Shown in pieces: positions 28,142-35,880 of a stretch of 35,880 nucleotides of DNA. This stretch comes from an uncultured Colwellia sp. Its GTDB lineage: Bacteria; Pseudomonadota; Gammaproteobacteria; Enterobacterales; Alteromonadaceae. The translations under genes were made by a program, and so were the position numbers. A model generated the notes under the pieces. It did not search any database and was not told the origin of the DNA. It saw nothing but the letters and a program-made list of their open reading frames with translations. The DNA is taken from NCBI GenBank assembly GCA_913061365.1, contig CAJXUT010000007.1:1-35880 (forward strand). Reading direction: 5' to 3'. Every line of letters starts with the position of its first letter. Positions within the stretch are counted from its first letter, which is position 1.

Positions 28142-29854
28142 CTAATTGAGACCCTGTTGTGTTTTCCATGCTTTTTGATGCAGCTGGTAAAGTGTATGAC
28201 TTCCCAAGGTATTGATATCAACTTTTTCTTTGTTTATATAAAAGTTATTTGGAAAAATAAAAGCGGCTTTTAATATGTCTAAATTAAGCCAACTATGTTT
28301 TACCGGTAACTCGTTTAAATCATTTAGACGTGCAAGCGGGCTTTTTCCGGCTTTAGAGGCAATAGTCCAACCCCACTCGCCAAAGCTAGGAACATTGTCA
28401 TGGTATTGTTGCACATGTGGGAAACTTGCAGCTTTTAATGTTTTACCTATGGAAATAAAGGAGTCTTTCGCATGGTAAGGGCTTGTTGACTGAATGGCAA
28501 TTAAACCATCTCCAGAGAGTAGCTGCTTTAATTTAGCATAAAAATTAACGGTATATAGTTTATTAAGATCGGGGTGGCTTGGATCTGGTAAGTCGACGAT
28601 AATGGCATCAAATACTTCCCCAGTTTCAATCAACTTATTAACCATTATAAATGCATCATTACGTAAAATAGTTACACGCTTATCTTGTAAACTCTGACTA
28701 TTCAAATGACTAATTTTTCGGGCTAAGTTACTATTTAAATGCTTCTCTGGAGTTTTAAATATATCTATTAACTCGCTGTCTAGATCTATTAACGTAACTT
28801 GTTTAGGTTGATATTTCAGTACATCTCGTAATGCTAATCCATCACCACCGCCAACAATAAGTATTTTCTCTTGGCGAGCAGAAGCGGCTAAAACAGGTGC
28901 GACTAAATAATCGTGGTATACATGTTCGTCAAAGGATGAAAATTGTAAGCGGCCATTAAGGTAAAAATTAATGATGCTGTTTTGCGATGTGCCAGCATTT
29001 ACTCCTAAATGGCGCTCGGTGAAAGTAAGTTGCTGATAGCGAGTTTTTTGAACATGAACAACCTTGTCTAAATATAACAAGCTATTCATTTGATTAAGCC
29101 AATGATTACCGTAATTGAACATAAGTACAATAATGAATGCTAATACGAAATGTAAACCGATAAAGGTTTTACGCCAAACTAGTTTATGCCAATACCGTAA
29201 AACAAAAAAGGCACCCGCAATAAGGTTTAAGCTTGCCGTTAATGCAGCAGCTTTACTGATATCTATGCTGAGTAAAAAAACTACCCAAATAGCTGCACCA
29301 ATACCTGCTCCAATGTAATCTGCACCATAAATTGTGCCTAGGTTATTGGCGAGGTGTTTATTGTGTATTTCTTCACGAATTCTGGCAATAAGAGGAATTT
29401 CCATACCGATAAGGAAGCCTAATATAACACCAAAAAAATACGGACTATTTATCGCAATAAAACTGAGCTGCTTAAAGAGTCCTCCTTTGGGAATCATGTC
29501 AGGAGGAAGAGAAAACATATCAGCAATCAGGTGTGGCATCATTTGCGTTATGGCAATCAGGCCGCCGATAATTAAAATTGAGCAGGCACCAAGTAAAGCA
29601 ATAATTAACTCTAAATAAACAAAGCCATTAAAAGCACATCGTACTTTACGCGCAGCAAAAGCACCTAGACCCATTGACACTATCATTAAGCCAATCATTG
29701 TGTAAATAGTGCTTTCCATTACACCAAGCACTCGACCTGCATAATGAGAGAGAAGATATTCGTAAATTAAACCACATCCAGCAAGAATTGCCATCGCGAG
29801 AATAAGTAAAGTGTCATCAATGAGGTGGGATTTTTTTTCGGGCATAAAGGACAA
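28142..29854 (-). CDS. Membrane-bound polyamine aminopropyltransferase-like protein
   Basis: A 570-residue fusion of about seven transmembrane helices (residues 15-250) with a spermidine synthase-like, SAM-family domain (about 270-540). The catalytic part shows YLNGRLQFSSFDEHVYHD (about 298-315), the nucleotide-binding VGGGDGLALRDVL (334-346), LIDLDSELI, and the D-L-P-D-P motif (D421, D424) used for the amine substrate, then LYTVNFYAKLKQLLSGDG. Aminopropyltransferases transfer an aminopropyl group from decarboxylated SAM to polyamines. Which amine is used here, or whether a membrane-associated compound is the substrate, is unknown. It is the last gene of the lipoprotein-DUF350 unit, 139 bp after it. 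The TTG at 29854 has AGAG upstream; ATG 29845 is an alternative start. Confidence 0.88.
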   Translation of the reverse strand: MSFMPEKKSHLIDDTLLILAMAILAGCGLIYEYLLSHYAGRVLGVMESTIYTMIGLMIVSMGLGAFAARKVRCAFNGFVYLELIIALLGACSILIIGGLIAITQMMPHLIADMFSLPPDMIPKGGLFKQLSFIAINSPYFFGVILGFLIGMEIPLIARIREEIHNKHLANNLGTIYGADYIGAGIGAAIWVVFLLSIDISKAAALTASLNLIAGAFFVLRYWHKLVWRKTFIGLHFVLAFIIVLMFNYGNHWLNQMNSLLYLDKVVHVQKTRYQQLTFTERHLGVNAGTSQNSIINFYLNGRLQFSSFDEHVYHDYLVAPVLAASARQEKILIVGGGDGLALRDVLKYQPKQVTLIDLDSELIDIFKTPEKHLNSNLARKISHLNSQSLQDKRVTILRNDAFIMVNKLIETGEVFDAIIVDLPDPSHPDLNKLYTVNFYAKLKQLLSGDGLIAIQSTSPYHAKDSFISIGKTLKAASFPHVQQYHDNVPSFGEWGWTIASKAGKSPLARLNDLNELPVKHSWLNLDILKAAFIFPNNFYINKEKVDINTLGSHTLYQLHQKAWKTQQGLN

Positions 29855-29936
29855 TTTACTCTGTCGTTATGAAATCATTATCTAGTGTTGTTAATATCGA
29901 GATATTGAAGAATGTTAGTATGGTATTTTGAGTTAA

Positions 29937-29968
29937 GTTACGATCGCACTTATTGCGCAGATCGTAAC
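29937..29968. repeat. Hairpin between the DUF350 and aminopropyltransferase genes
   Basis: GTTACGATC (29937-29945) and GATCGTAAC (29960-29968) form a perfect 9-bp stem with a 14-base, GC-containing loop just after the DUF350 stop. On the transcript it is followed by TTAACTC, so termination would be incomplete. Confidence 0.5.
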
Positions 29969-29993
29969 GCTAAATTGAAGTGACTAACTTTGC

Positions 29994-30896
29994 TTAAGCC
30001 ATCAATGCCGTTAGTATGAGAGCAATTGAAATACTGGTTGCCATCTCTATGCTAGCAACGCCAATATTATGTTGTTGATCTACTTCTTCTACTAAGTTGA
30101 TTCCCCAAAGAACAATTCGTTTAGCAATGGATGTCAACAGTGAAACTAATATGGTCATGGTAATACCAAAAACTAACCATCCTAGTAAATTAATAATTAG
30201 TGTATCTGGACTATAAACAAGAAAGTGACTCGCCGCGGTAACAGCAAGCGCCGTACTAATAACTTGACCACTATAGCGAATAGCAAGTGCTAAATGCCCA
30301 TCGCTAAGTGCTTCTTGCAAGCAATCTTCTTGATTATTTTTAGCATACTTTTTCTCTCTAATGCGAGTGACTAAAACTAATACCGCCTGTGCAACAATAA
30401 AGCCGCTGGTAATTGCTATGAAAGTAGAGATATCTAAACCATCAACCCAAAGCAGAACGGCACGAATAATAATCGCTGTAGCAATTGCACCTGCAGCATC
30501 AATAATGCCTATAGTGAGATTTTTATCTTTTATTAATGCTGTTTTATCTAAATGTTGTAATGCAACTTTATCTTGTATGATTCGACCCACTTTAATCAGT
30601 ATCAACCCATAAATACCGTAGGCCAACATGCCGATAATTTCCATCAAATAACTTGGCGCATTTTCTCCGGTAATAGCACCAGTTAACACTATACCTAAAG
30701 CTAAAATGCTACCAGCAACACTTACTCCAAAAGCAAAATTATCTTTTTGAGCTAATTCTTCTGTACTATTTACTTTGCTTGTTAAGCCTAATAAAAACCG
30801 CATTGCGCCTAAAAGTACGATAGCAATAGTGATATCTATGGCTAAATAAATGAGTAACTCTTGATTAACACCAACAAAATCTATCAATGTGTTCAT
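29994..30896 (-). CDS. yjfL: DUF350 (YjfL) membrane protein with two tandem repeats
   Basis: A 300-residue protein with about eight hydrophobic helices in two similar halves. Half 1 has FAFGVSVAGSILALGIVLTG and SYLMEIIGMLAYGIYGLILI. Half 2 has LALAIRYSGQVISTALAVTA and TLIINLLGWLVFGITMTILV. Each half is a four-helix DUF350 unit. E. coli YjfL has a single unit, so this is a duplicated form. The family's activity is unknown; it is often found beside PspA and aminopropyltransferase genes. It lies 21 bp after the lipoprotein gene and 139 bp before the aminopropyltransferase gene, in one unit. Confidence 0.87.
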   Translation of the reverse strand: MNTLIDFVGVNQELLIYLAIDITIAIVLLGAMRFLLGLTSKVNSTEELAQKDNFAFGVSVAGSILALGIVLTGAITGENAPSYLMEIIGMLAYGIYGLILIKVGRIIQDKVALQHLDKTALIKDKNLTIGIIDAAGAIATAIIIRAVLLWVDGLDISTFIAITSGFIVAQAVLVLVTRIREKKYAKNNQEDCLQEALSDGHLALAIRYSGQVISTALAVTAASHFLVYSPDTLIINLLGWLVFGITMTILVSLLTSIAKRIVLWGINLVEEVDQQHNIGVASIEMATSISIALILTALMA

Positions 30897-30917
30897 AACT
30901 ATTTTTCCTATTTCCTG

Positions 30918-31958
30918 TTACTTACCACGTCGAAAACTGCGTGATGTATTGGTATTAGAGTTTCTAAAGCTTGAGCTTTTTTTAAACTTAGATTGCGTCT
31001 TTGACTTACTTGCATAATTACTTTTTTTAGCCGTATTGCTTCGAAAGCGATTAGCACTTGATTGTGCTGTTTTACTTTTAGAAGATAAGCTAGATGAACC
31101 AGTACGGTTTTTACTGTAAGGGCTACTAAATTTTTGACCTCTGCTAGCGAATGACTTTTTAGTACGCTGATCAAGCTGAGTTTGTTTTTTTAACTGATTA
31201 GGTGAGCTATAACGAGTTCTACCATAGTCATTATAATAACTGTAGTTTCTACTTCTTCCCCAATCATTATAGTAAGCAGGTCGACCTAGCATATTCCCCA
31301 TAAGAGAATACACACCATACCATGCCCAAAATGACATACCGTTACTAGCTGTTTGCCAATTACCATAACTTGGATTACCGATAAGTTGTTCACCAGTACC
31401 AAAGTCTTGCGCATTATTTGCTTGTTGAGATTGTGATTTAGAAAGCGAATTTACTCGAGGAAGTTGGCCATCGGACATATCGGCTAATACATTTAAAGGA
31501 TCACTTAGGGCATCTGAATAAAGCACCGGATCTGCAGCTTGATAAATATTAAGTAATTCATCATAAAGTGCTTGGCTAGAGGCAAATATTTGTGGCTGAT
31601 TTTTAGCGGTATTTACTCTATCTAGTAAAGCGCGATACATTGGGCCTTGTGTTGTTGCATCTTTACTAAATTCAGCAACTAAGGTATTTAGGTCTGGCTT
31701 TAATTTTGATACTTTTTCGGCATACTGACGTATTAAGTTAGCATTGCGTACTTGACCATCACTTAACGCCTCACCTAGTTGAGTAACTCTTTGTTCAGTT
31801 ATAGGGAGTTGTTGTAGAGCTTGCTCTTTAATGGGATCACCACCACAAGCAGATAACAATAAAATAGAGAGCACTAATGTTGATCTAGTGCATATTTCTT
31901 TAAGAAATTGTTTGATAAAAGAGTCTTTTAGCCTTTGCATTTCTGCTATTATCTCCAT
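30918..31958 (-). CDS. Predicted lipoprotein with a basic, Ser/Asn-rich tail (YjfM-like place and pattern)
   Basis: I do not recognise a characterised family. A hydrophobic signal with lipobox L-L-S-A-C (lipidation at Cys38 from this start) leads to a helical domain (about 40-165: QLPITEQRVTQLGEALSDGQ, VRNANLIRQYAEKVSKLKPD). Then comes SFWAWYGVYSLMGNMLGR, a Tyr/Asn/Arg region (YYNDWGRSRNYSYYNDYGR), and about 100 residues rich in Ser, Lys, Arg and Asn ending RRGK. The SFW...LMG...LG segment and disordered tail resemble E. coli YjfM (DUF1190) in outline, which supports calling it the YjfM counterpart only tentatively. First gene of its unit. ATG 31940 is an alternative start giving a more normal signal length. 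Confidence 0.7.
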   Translation of the reverse strand: MEIIAEMQRLKDSFIKQFLKEICTRSTLVLSILLLSACGGDPIKEQALQQLPITEQRVTQLGEALSDGQVRNANLIRQYAEKVSKLKPDLNTLVAEFSKDATTQGPMYRALLDRVNTAKNQPQIFASSQALYDELLNIYQAADPVLYSDALSDPLNVLADMSDGQLPRVNSLSKSQSQQANNAQDFGTGEQLIGNPSYGNWQTASNGMSFWAWYGVYSLMGNMLGRPAYYNDWGRSRNYSYYNDYGRTRYSSPNQLKKQTQLDQRTKKSFASRGQKFSSPYSKNRTGSSSLSSKSKTAQSSANRFRSNTAKKSNYASKSKTQSKFKKSSSFRNSNTNTSRSFRRGK

Positions 31959-32106
31959 AAAAATGCTATGTTAATATTATTCATTCAACAAACATTTTTA
32001 TTGAAATTTTATAATACTGGAACTTCATTGTTTTACGCCTGTTTCTCTATAACGACACTTGGAGAGCAACAGGTAGTGAATAGTTCAAGTTAATTAATAG
32101 CATTAA

Positions 32107-32121
32107 TGACATATTATGTCT
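32107..32121. promoter_or_regulatory. Palindromic operator copy 3, between the lipoprotein gene and glnE
   Basis: TGACATA-T-TATGTCT differs at one position from the perfect palindrome found twice before yjfI. It lies 149 bp before the lipoprotein gene and 70 bp before glnE, in a divergent intergenic region. Given that the other copies control a Yjf unit, the lipoprotein-DUF350-aminopropyltransferase unit is the likelier target. Confidence 0.65.
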
Positions 32122-32190
32122 ATGTTCAAATTATATTGTCTTGATTATACTATCTTGATGCATTTATTTTAAGTAATAAAAGGACTGCTT

Positions 32191-35127
32191 GTGTATACAT
32201 CTTCATCATCTGTAAATTTATCTCCTCTATTAACGCAACAAAAAGAAAAAAGCTGGGAACAATTTAGTCAGCAACATTCTGAATGTTATCAAGCGCTAAC
32301 ACCTGAACAGCTTGAAGACTTTAAGTTGGCCATTAGCTTGAGTGATTTTGTTTTAGCCAGTGCACTACAAGCACCAGACTTAGTGATGAGTTTATTTGTA
32401 AATAAAGATGTCTATGAAAAAACAGTACCATTATATGCAGAATTATTACGTGTTTTATTAGTTGACTGTGAAACAGAGGAGCAGTTACATCGGATATTAA
32501 GACGTTTTCGATTACAACAAATGGTTAATATAGCCATTGCTGACTTAGTACTCGACATTCCTCTTGAGCAATCACTAGAACGTTTATCATTACTAGCTGA
32601 TGCGCTTATTCAAAGTAGTCTTTCTTGGTTAACAACATTTTGTCAAACAAAATGGGGAACTCCAACAAGTAGAGAAGGTGAAGTTCAACCATTACTCGTT
32701 TATGGAATGGGGAAGTTGGGTGGATATGAATTAAATTTCTCGTCTGATATTGATTTGATTTTTGTATATCCTCACAGCGGTGAAACTCAAGGGCATAGAA
32801 GAAGTATTGAGAACCAACAGTTTTTTACCCGTTTAGCGCAAAAGTTGATTACCTCTTTACATCAACAAACGGCTGATGGATTTGTTTATCGTGTTGATAT
32901 GCGTCTAAGGCCTTTTGGAGAAAGTGGCCCGTTAGTTTTAACGTTTAGTGCAATGGAAGATTACTACCAAGAACAAGGAAGAGATTGGGAACGTTATGCC
33001 ATGCTTAAAGCACGTGTAATACCACCACTTAACGGTGAAGATGAATATCACCAACAACTTTCCAAACTATTAAGACCTTTTGTTTATCGACGCTATATTG
33101 ATTTTAGTGTAATTGATAGTTTGCGACGTATGAAAATGATGATCTCACAAGAAGTGAGGCGTAAGCAGTTAGTAAATAATATTAAATTGGGAGCCGGCGG
33201 TATTCGTGAAATAGAGTTTATCGTGCAAGTATTTCAGTTAATTCGTGGTGGAAGAGTTAAAGAGTTGCAACAACGCCGACTACTCACTGTATTACCTGAA
33301 TTAGTGATTTCAGGTGAGTTAGAAGAAGACAGTAAATTAGTGTTAGAAAATGCTTATTGCTTTTTACGTAGAGTTGAAAATATTTTACAAGCTTTAGCAG
33401 ATAAGCAAACGCAAACGTTACCAGATAATGATTTAGACAAAGAACGATTACTGCATGTACTGGAATTTAATTCTTGGGAAGATTTTTGTTTAGTGCTTGA
33501 CCAGCATATGCATGCTGTTCATGACAAGTTTGATCAACTTATTGGAATTGAAAGTCCAAATCATCAAGCACAAGATCAACACTGGACAACCTTGTGGCAT
33601 AGTCGGTGGAGTGATGAAGAGTCCATTGCTTGGTTAGAGCAAGAGCAAGGAGATAACGATGAAGTACATTGGAACAGTGAGAGTATTTGGCGTTTATTAT
33701 CAGACTTTAGAGATGATGTAAGTAAACGTAGTATCGGTAACAGAGGAAGACAAGTATTAGATAAATTAGTCCCGTTACTTATTTGTCATATTGAGCAAGC
33801 TAAGCAAGCAGAATTTGTACTTGAACGTGTTTTACATGTATTTAAAAAGATAGTGACCCGCACCGCTTACCTCGAACTATTGTTTGAAAATGAAGGTGCT
33901 TTAAAACAACTAATTCACTTATGCCAAGCAAGCCGTTGGGTGACAGATTATATTGCTAAATCTCCAATTTTATTAGACGAATTAATTGATCCTCGTTTAT
34001 TACATAACCCAACAGAAATTTCTGCTTATGGGCATGAACTGCGTGAGAGTATGCTACGCATTCCAGAGGAAGATCTTGAAGCACAAATGGACGGCTTACG
34101 ATTATTTAAACAAGCCCAACAATTACGTATAGCGGCGGCAGATATTTCTGAAGTACTAAGCGTAGAGCAAGTAAGCCAGCATTTAACTGCATTAGCACAA
34201 GCAATTATAGCTGAAGTAATTAACATTGGTTGGCAACAAGTCATCGCTCGCTTTGGTGCGCCAAAGTCTCTTGTTAATGCCGAAAGTAATGAACAAAATT
34301 TAAATCAAACGGTATTACATAATAAAGGTATTGGGGTAATTGCTTACGGTAAAATGGGGGGCAATGAACTGAGTTATGGCTCAGATCTTGATTTAGTCTT
34401 TGTGCATAATAGTCCAGAAGGAGATGTAACAACAGGGCTAAGTAATGGCGATAAAAGTGTGCCGGCTAGCCAGTTTTACATGAAACTAGCGCAACGCATT
34501 ATGCATATTTTTAATACGCGTATGACTAGCGGTATTTTATATGAGTTGGATATGCGCCTACGTCCTTCTGGGAACTCTGGTGTTTTAGTAGGGCATATAA
34601 ACACTTTTGAGCAGTATCAAAAAGAAGAAGCATGGACATGGGAGCATCAAGCATTAGTTCGAGCTCGTGTGGTTTATGGTAATAGTGTTATCGAACAACG
34701 TTTTAATGAAATTCGTCACCAAATATTAAGTGAACAACGTGACGTTGATAAATTAAAAGTAGATGTGGCAGAGATGCGAGAAAAAATGCGTAAGCATCTA
34801 GATAAATCTAAAGACGAACTCATTGATATTAAACAAGGGGTAGGTGGTTTAGTTGATATTGAGTTTTTAGCACAATATTTAGTACTGGCACATTGTCATA
34901 CGCACGAAAGTTTGAGCCAGCGTTGTGATAACTTAAGCACATTCAAAGTATTAGCAAATATTGAATTGTTAACTAAAGAAGATCAAAAACTCTTAGCTAA
35001 AAGTTATCAAGCGCTAAGAGGTTTAGGTCATAAAGCAACGTTACAAAATGAAGTGTTATTAATGAACAAAGATGCAGTAGAAGAGAGAAATCAAGTTATA
35101 TCAATATGGCAAAAGTTTTTAAATTAA
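32191..35127 (+). CDS. glnE: Bifunctional glutamine synthetase adenylyltransferase/deadenylyltransferase
   Basis: GlnE adds or removes AMP on glutamine synthetase according to nitrogen status (through PII and glutamine). The 978-residue protein is near the family length (E. coli 946) and shows two nucleotidyltransferase domains. The N-terminal deadenylylating one has YGMGKLGGYELNFSSDIDLIF and VDMRLRPFGESGPLV. The C-terminal adenylylating one has YGKMGGNELSYGSDLDLVFVH and LDMRLRPSGNSGVLV. Each contains the G-S-D-x-D metal motif, and each is followed by a helical domain (GAGGIREIEFIVQVFQLIRG and GVGGLVDIEFLAQYLVLAH). The GTG at 32191 is supported by AAGGA six bases upstream. It is divergent from the lipoprotein gene, and its end is 18 bp from a convergent gene. 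Confidence 0.97.
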   Translation: MYTSSSSVNLSPLLTQQKEKSWEQFSQQHSECYQALTPEQLEDFKLAISLSDFVLASALQAPDLVMSLFVNKDVYEKTVPLYAELLRVLLVDCETEEQLHRILRRFRLQQMVNIAIADLVLDIPLEQSLERLSLLADALIQSSLSWLTTFCQTKWGTPTSREGEVQPLLVYGMGKLGGYELNFSSDIDLIFVYPHSGETQGHRRSIENQQFFTRLAQKLITSLHQQTADGFVYRVDMRLRPFGESGPLVLTFSAMEDYYQEQGRDWERYAMLKARVIPPLNGEDEYHQQLSKLLRPFVYRRYIDFSVIDSLRRMKMMISQEVRRKQLVNNIKLGAGGIREIEFIVQVFQLIRGGRVKELQQRRLLTVLPELVISGELEEDSKLVLENAYCFLRRVENILQALADKQTQTLPDNDLDKERLLHVLEFNSWEDFCLVLDQHMHAVHDKFDQLIGIESPNHQAQDQHWTTLWHSRWSDEESIAWLEQEQGDNDEVHWNSESIWRLLSDFRDDVSKRSIGNRGRQVLDKLVPLLICHIEQAKQAEFVLERVLHVFKKIVTRTAYLELLFENEGALKQLIHLCQASRWVTDYIAKSPILLDELIDPRLLHNPTEISAYGHELRESMLRIPEEDLEAQMDGLRLFKQAQQLRIAAADISEVLSVEQVSQHLTALAQAIIAEVINIGWQQVIARFGAPKSLVNAESNEQNLNQTVLHNKGIGVIAYGKMGGNELSYGSDLDLVFVHNSPEGDVTTGLSNGDKSVPASQFYMKLAQRIMHIFNTRMTSGILYELDMRLRPSGNSGVLVGHINTFEQYQKEEAWTWEHQALVRARVVYGNSVIEQRFNEIRHQILSEQRDVDKLKVDVAEMREKMRKHLDKSKDELIDIKQGVGGLVDIEFLAQYLVLAHCHTHESLSQRCDNLSTFKVLANIELLTKEDQKLLAKSYQALRGLGHKATLQNEVLLMNKDAVEERNQVISIWQKFLN

Positions 35128-35145
35128 TTAATATAACTTTGTATG

Positions 35146-35829
35146 TTAATAAGCATCTTTAGGTCTTAAGAATATACATTCATCAATAAGATATTTAGGC
35201 GCTTCATTAACAAAAACTAAAGCCCGTTGACGATAACAAAAATAGCTATTAATGCCTTCAGGATAGTGCCCGGAAACCGCTTCACCAATGAGGTAAGCGG
35301 TTTTTAAAATATTTTTTTCAATACGAAACGGGTCTTTAACAATGAAATCTTTGTTGATCCACCAAATTATTTCAAGACCATCCTGTTCAGCGTATTCCGC
35401 TAATTTTTGATACAATGTTTGACCTTTTCTAAAAATTCTAGAGTCCGTTTTTCCTTGCCAGCTTTTTAGATAGGGCCTAACTGTCATCTCTCTTGCTTGC
35501 AATATTTTAATTAAATCTCCTCTGGGCTCTGGCAAGAAGATAACGTTATTTCGAATTTTAGGTCCATTTTTACTAATTCCATCACCATATATTTTAGCGT
35601 AAAAATTAGATAAACCATCGGCTGCTGCGTTAGTGTTTGTTCTTCCTTGCTGGTAATGAGATTTTTCTGGTGTAGCCTTTGCTACGGGCTCTTTTGGGGT
35701 AGCCTCTTTAAGCTCTACAACTTCGGCGGATATTTCTTGAGGGCTATCTGAAGAAAATAAAAAATCTTGATTAGCAAATAATGCGTATGCCAAAGCGATT
35801 AATATAATCGCAAAAATGATATTTCTAAT
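35146..35829 (-). CDS. TcpQ-domain-like envelope protein (5' end cut by contig edge)
   Basis: The 228 visible genomic residues begin IRNIIFAIILIALAYALFAN, a membrane anchor, then an acidic/Pro/Lys-rich linker (about 25-65). The C-terminal domain (about 110-225) has LKSWQGKTDSRIFRKGQTLY, LAEYAEQDGLEIIWWINKDF and RQRALVFVNEAPKYLIDECI. That pattern (Trp-initiated strand, glycine-linked helix, W-rich strand, final V-x-V-N) resembles the TcpQ/PilL C-terminal domain, found in type IV pilus and related envelope proteins. The match is by eye and moderate. Residues further upstream, reading MYKRQ, are adapter-encoded. The real start is off the contig, probably only a few residues away. It is convergent with glnE. 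Confidence 0.6.
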   Translation of the reverse strand: MRNIIFAIILIALAYALFANQDFLFSSDSPQEISAEVVELKEATPKEPVAKATPEKSHYQQGRTNTNAAADGLSNFYAKIYGDGISKNGPKIRNNVIFLPEPRGDLIKILQAREMTVRPYLKSWQGKTDSRIFRKGQTLYQKLAEYAEQDGLEIIWWINKDFIVKDPFRIEKNILKTAYLIGEAVSGHYPEGINSYFCYRQRALVFVNEAPKYLIDECIFLRPKDAY

Positions 35830-35880
35830 CTGTCTCTTATACACATCTGACGCTGCCGACGAAGAGGATAGTGTAGATCT
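35830..35880 (+). other. Nextera i5-side sequencing adapter (not genomic)
   Basis: From 35830 the sequence is the reverse mosaic end (CTGTCTCTTATACACATCT), then the read-1 primer complement, an 8-base index AGAGGATA (reverse of TATCCTCT, Nextera S503 as I remember it) and the start of the flow-cell adapter GTGTAGATCT. It should be trimmed. Confidence 0.97.

Noticed and set aside
30908-31174. 88-codon frame overlapping the lipoprotein tail
   Set aside because: It results from the low-complexity AAA/TCA-rich coding of the basic tail; no ribosome site or family pattern. Kept out, although overlapping genes in such tails are not impossible.
32030-32190. Separate small ORF or RNA before glnE
   Set aside because: I see AT-rich promoter-like sequence and the operator copy, but no ORF with a ribosome site other than glnE.

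Overview
The window is one AT-rich contig from a marine gammaproteobacterium. Gene content and order (mlaB-ibaG-murA, leuABCD with a leader peptide, ygiM/ygiF/glnE, a Yjf/PspA cluster, Lpp) and protein style point to Alteromonadales, most like Colwelliaceae (Colwellia/Thalassotalea type); this assignment is inference. Both ends are untrimmed Illumina Nextera adapters (1-49 and 35830-35880), so the biological sequence is 50-35829 and the last gene is cut at its 5' end.

Layout. 59-2008: mlaB, ibaG, murA (outer-membrane lipid transport, BolA-like protein, peptidoglycan precursor), closed by a strong terminator. 2272-6153: a large bifunctional proline-utilisation enzyme, PutA. 6340-7662 (-): cca. 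7808-9412: an ExeA-type ATPase joined to a GspB-type C-terminal domain. 9500-14683 (-): leucine operon leuL-leuA-leuB-leuC-leuD with a classical attenuator before leuA and a second, less usual leader-like element (hairpin over a ribosome site, 19-codon ORF, terminator hairpin) between leuA and leuB. 14801-23029: a surface-polysaccharide block with a Wzi-type outer-membrane protein, a CDP-glycerol glycerophosphotransferase-like protein, rmlACBD (dTDP-L-rhamnose), a putative rhamnosyltransferase and a GT4 glycosyltransferase. 23040-24471: ygiM and a CYTH-only triphosphatase. 24461-25655: an L,D-transpeptidase and a convergent Lpp-like lipoprotein, its plausible substrate.

25747-31958 (-) is the most interesting part. 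It holds two transcription units: yjfI-yjfJ(PspA)-yjfK-like-unknown 120-aa protein, and lipoprotein-DUF350(YjfL)-membrane aminopropyltransferase. Both promoter regions carry the same palindrome, TGACATAWTATGTCA (two copies before yjfI, one near-perfect copy before the lipoprotein gene), which suggests one regulon. This resembles the E. coli yjfIJKLMC set, but with a polyamine aminopropyltransferase-like membrane enzyme and no YjfC ATP-grasp enzyme in view. The unknown 120-aa protein looks like two ribbon-helix-helix-like units and could be the cognate regulator (hypothesis).

32191-35127 is glnE, the nitrogen-control adenylyltransferase, followed by a convergent, 5'-truncated TcpQ-domain-like protein. 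No rRNA, tRNA, insertion sequence or CRISPR array was recognised.
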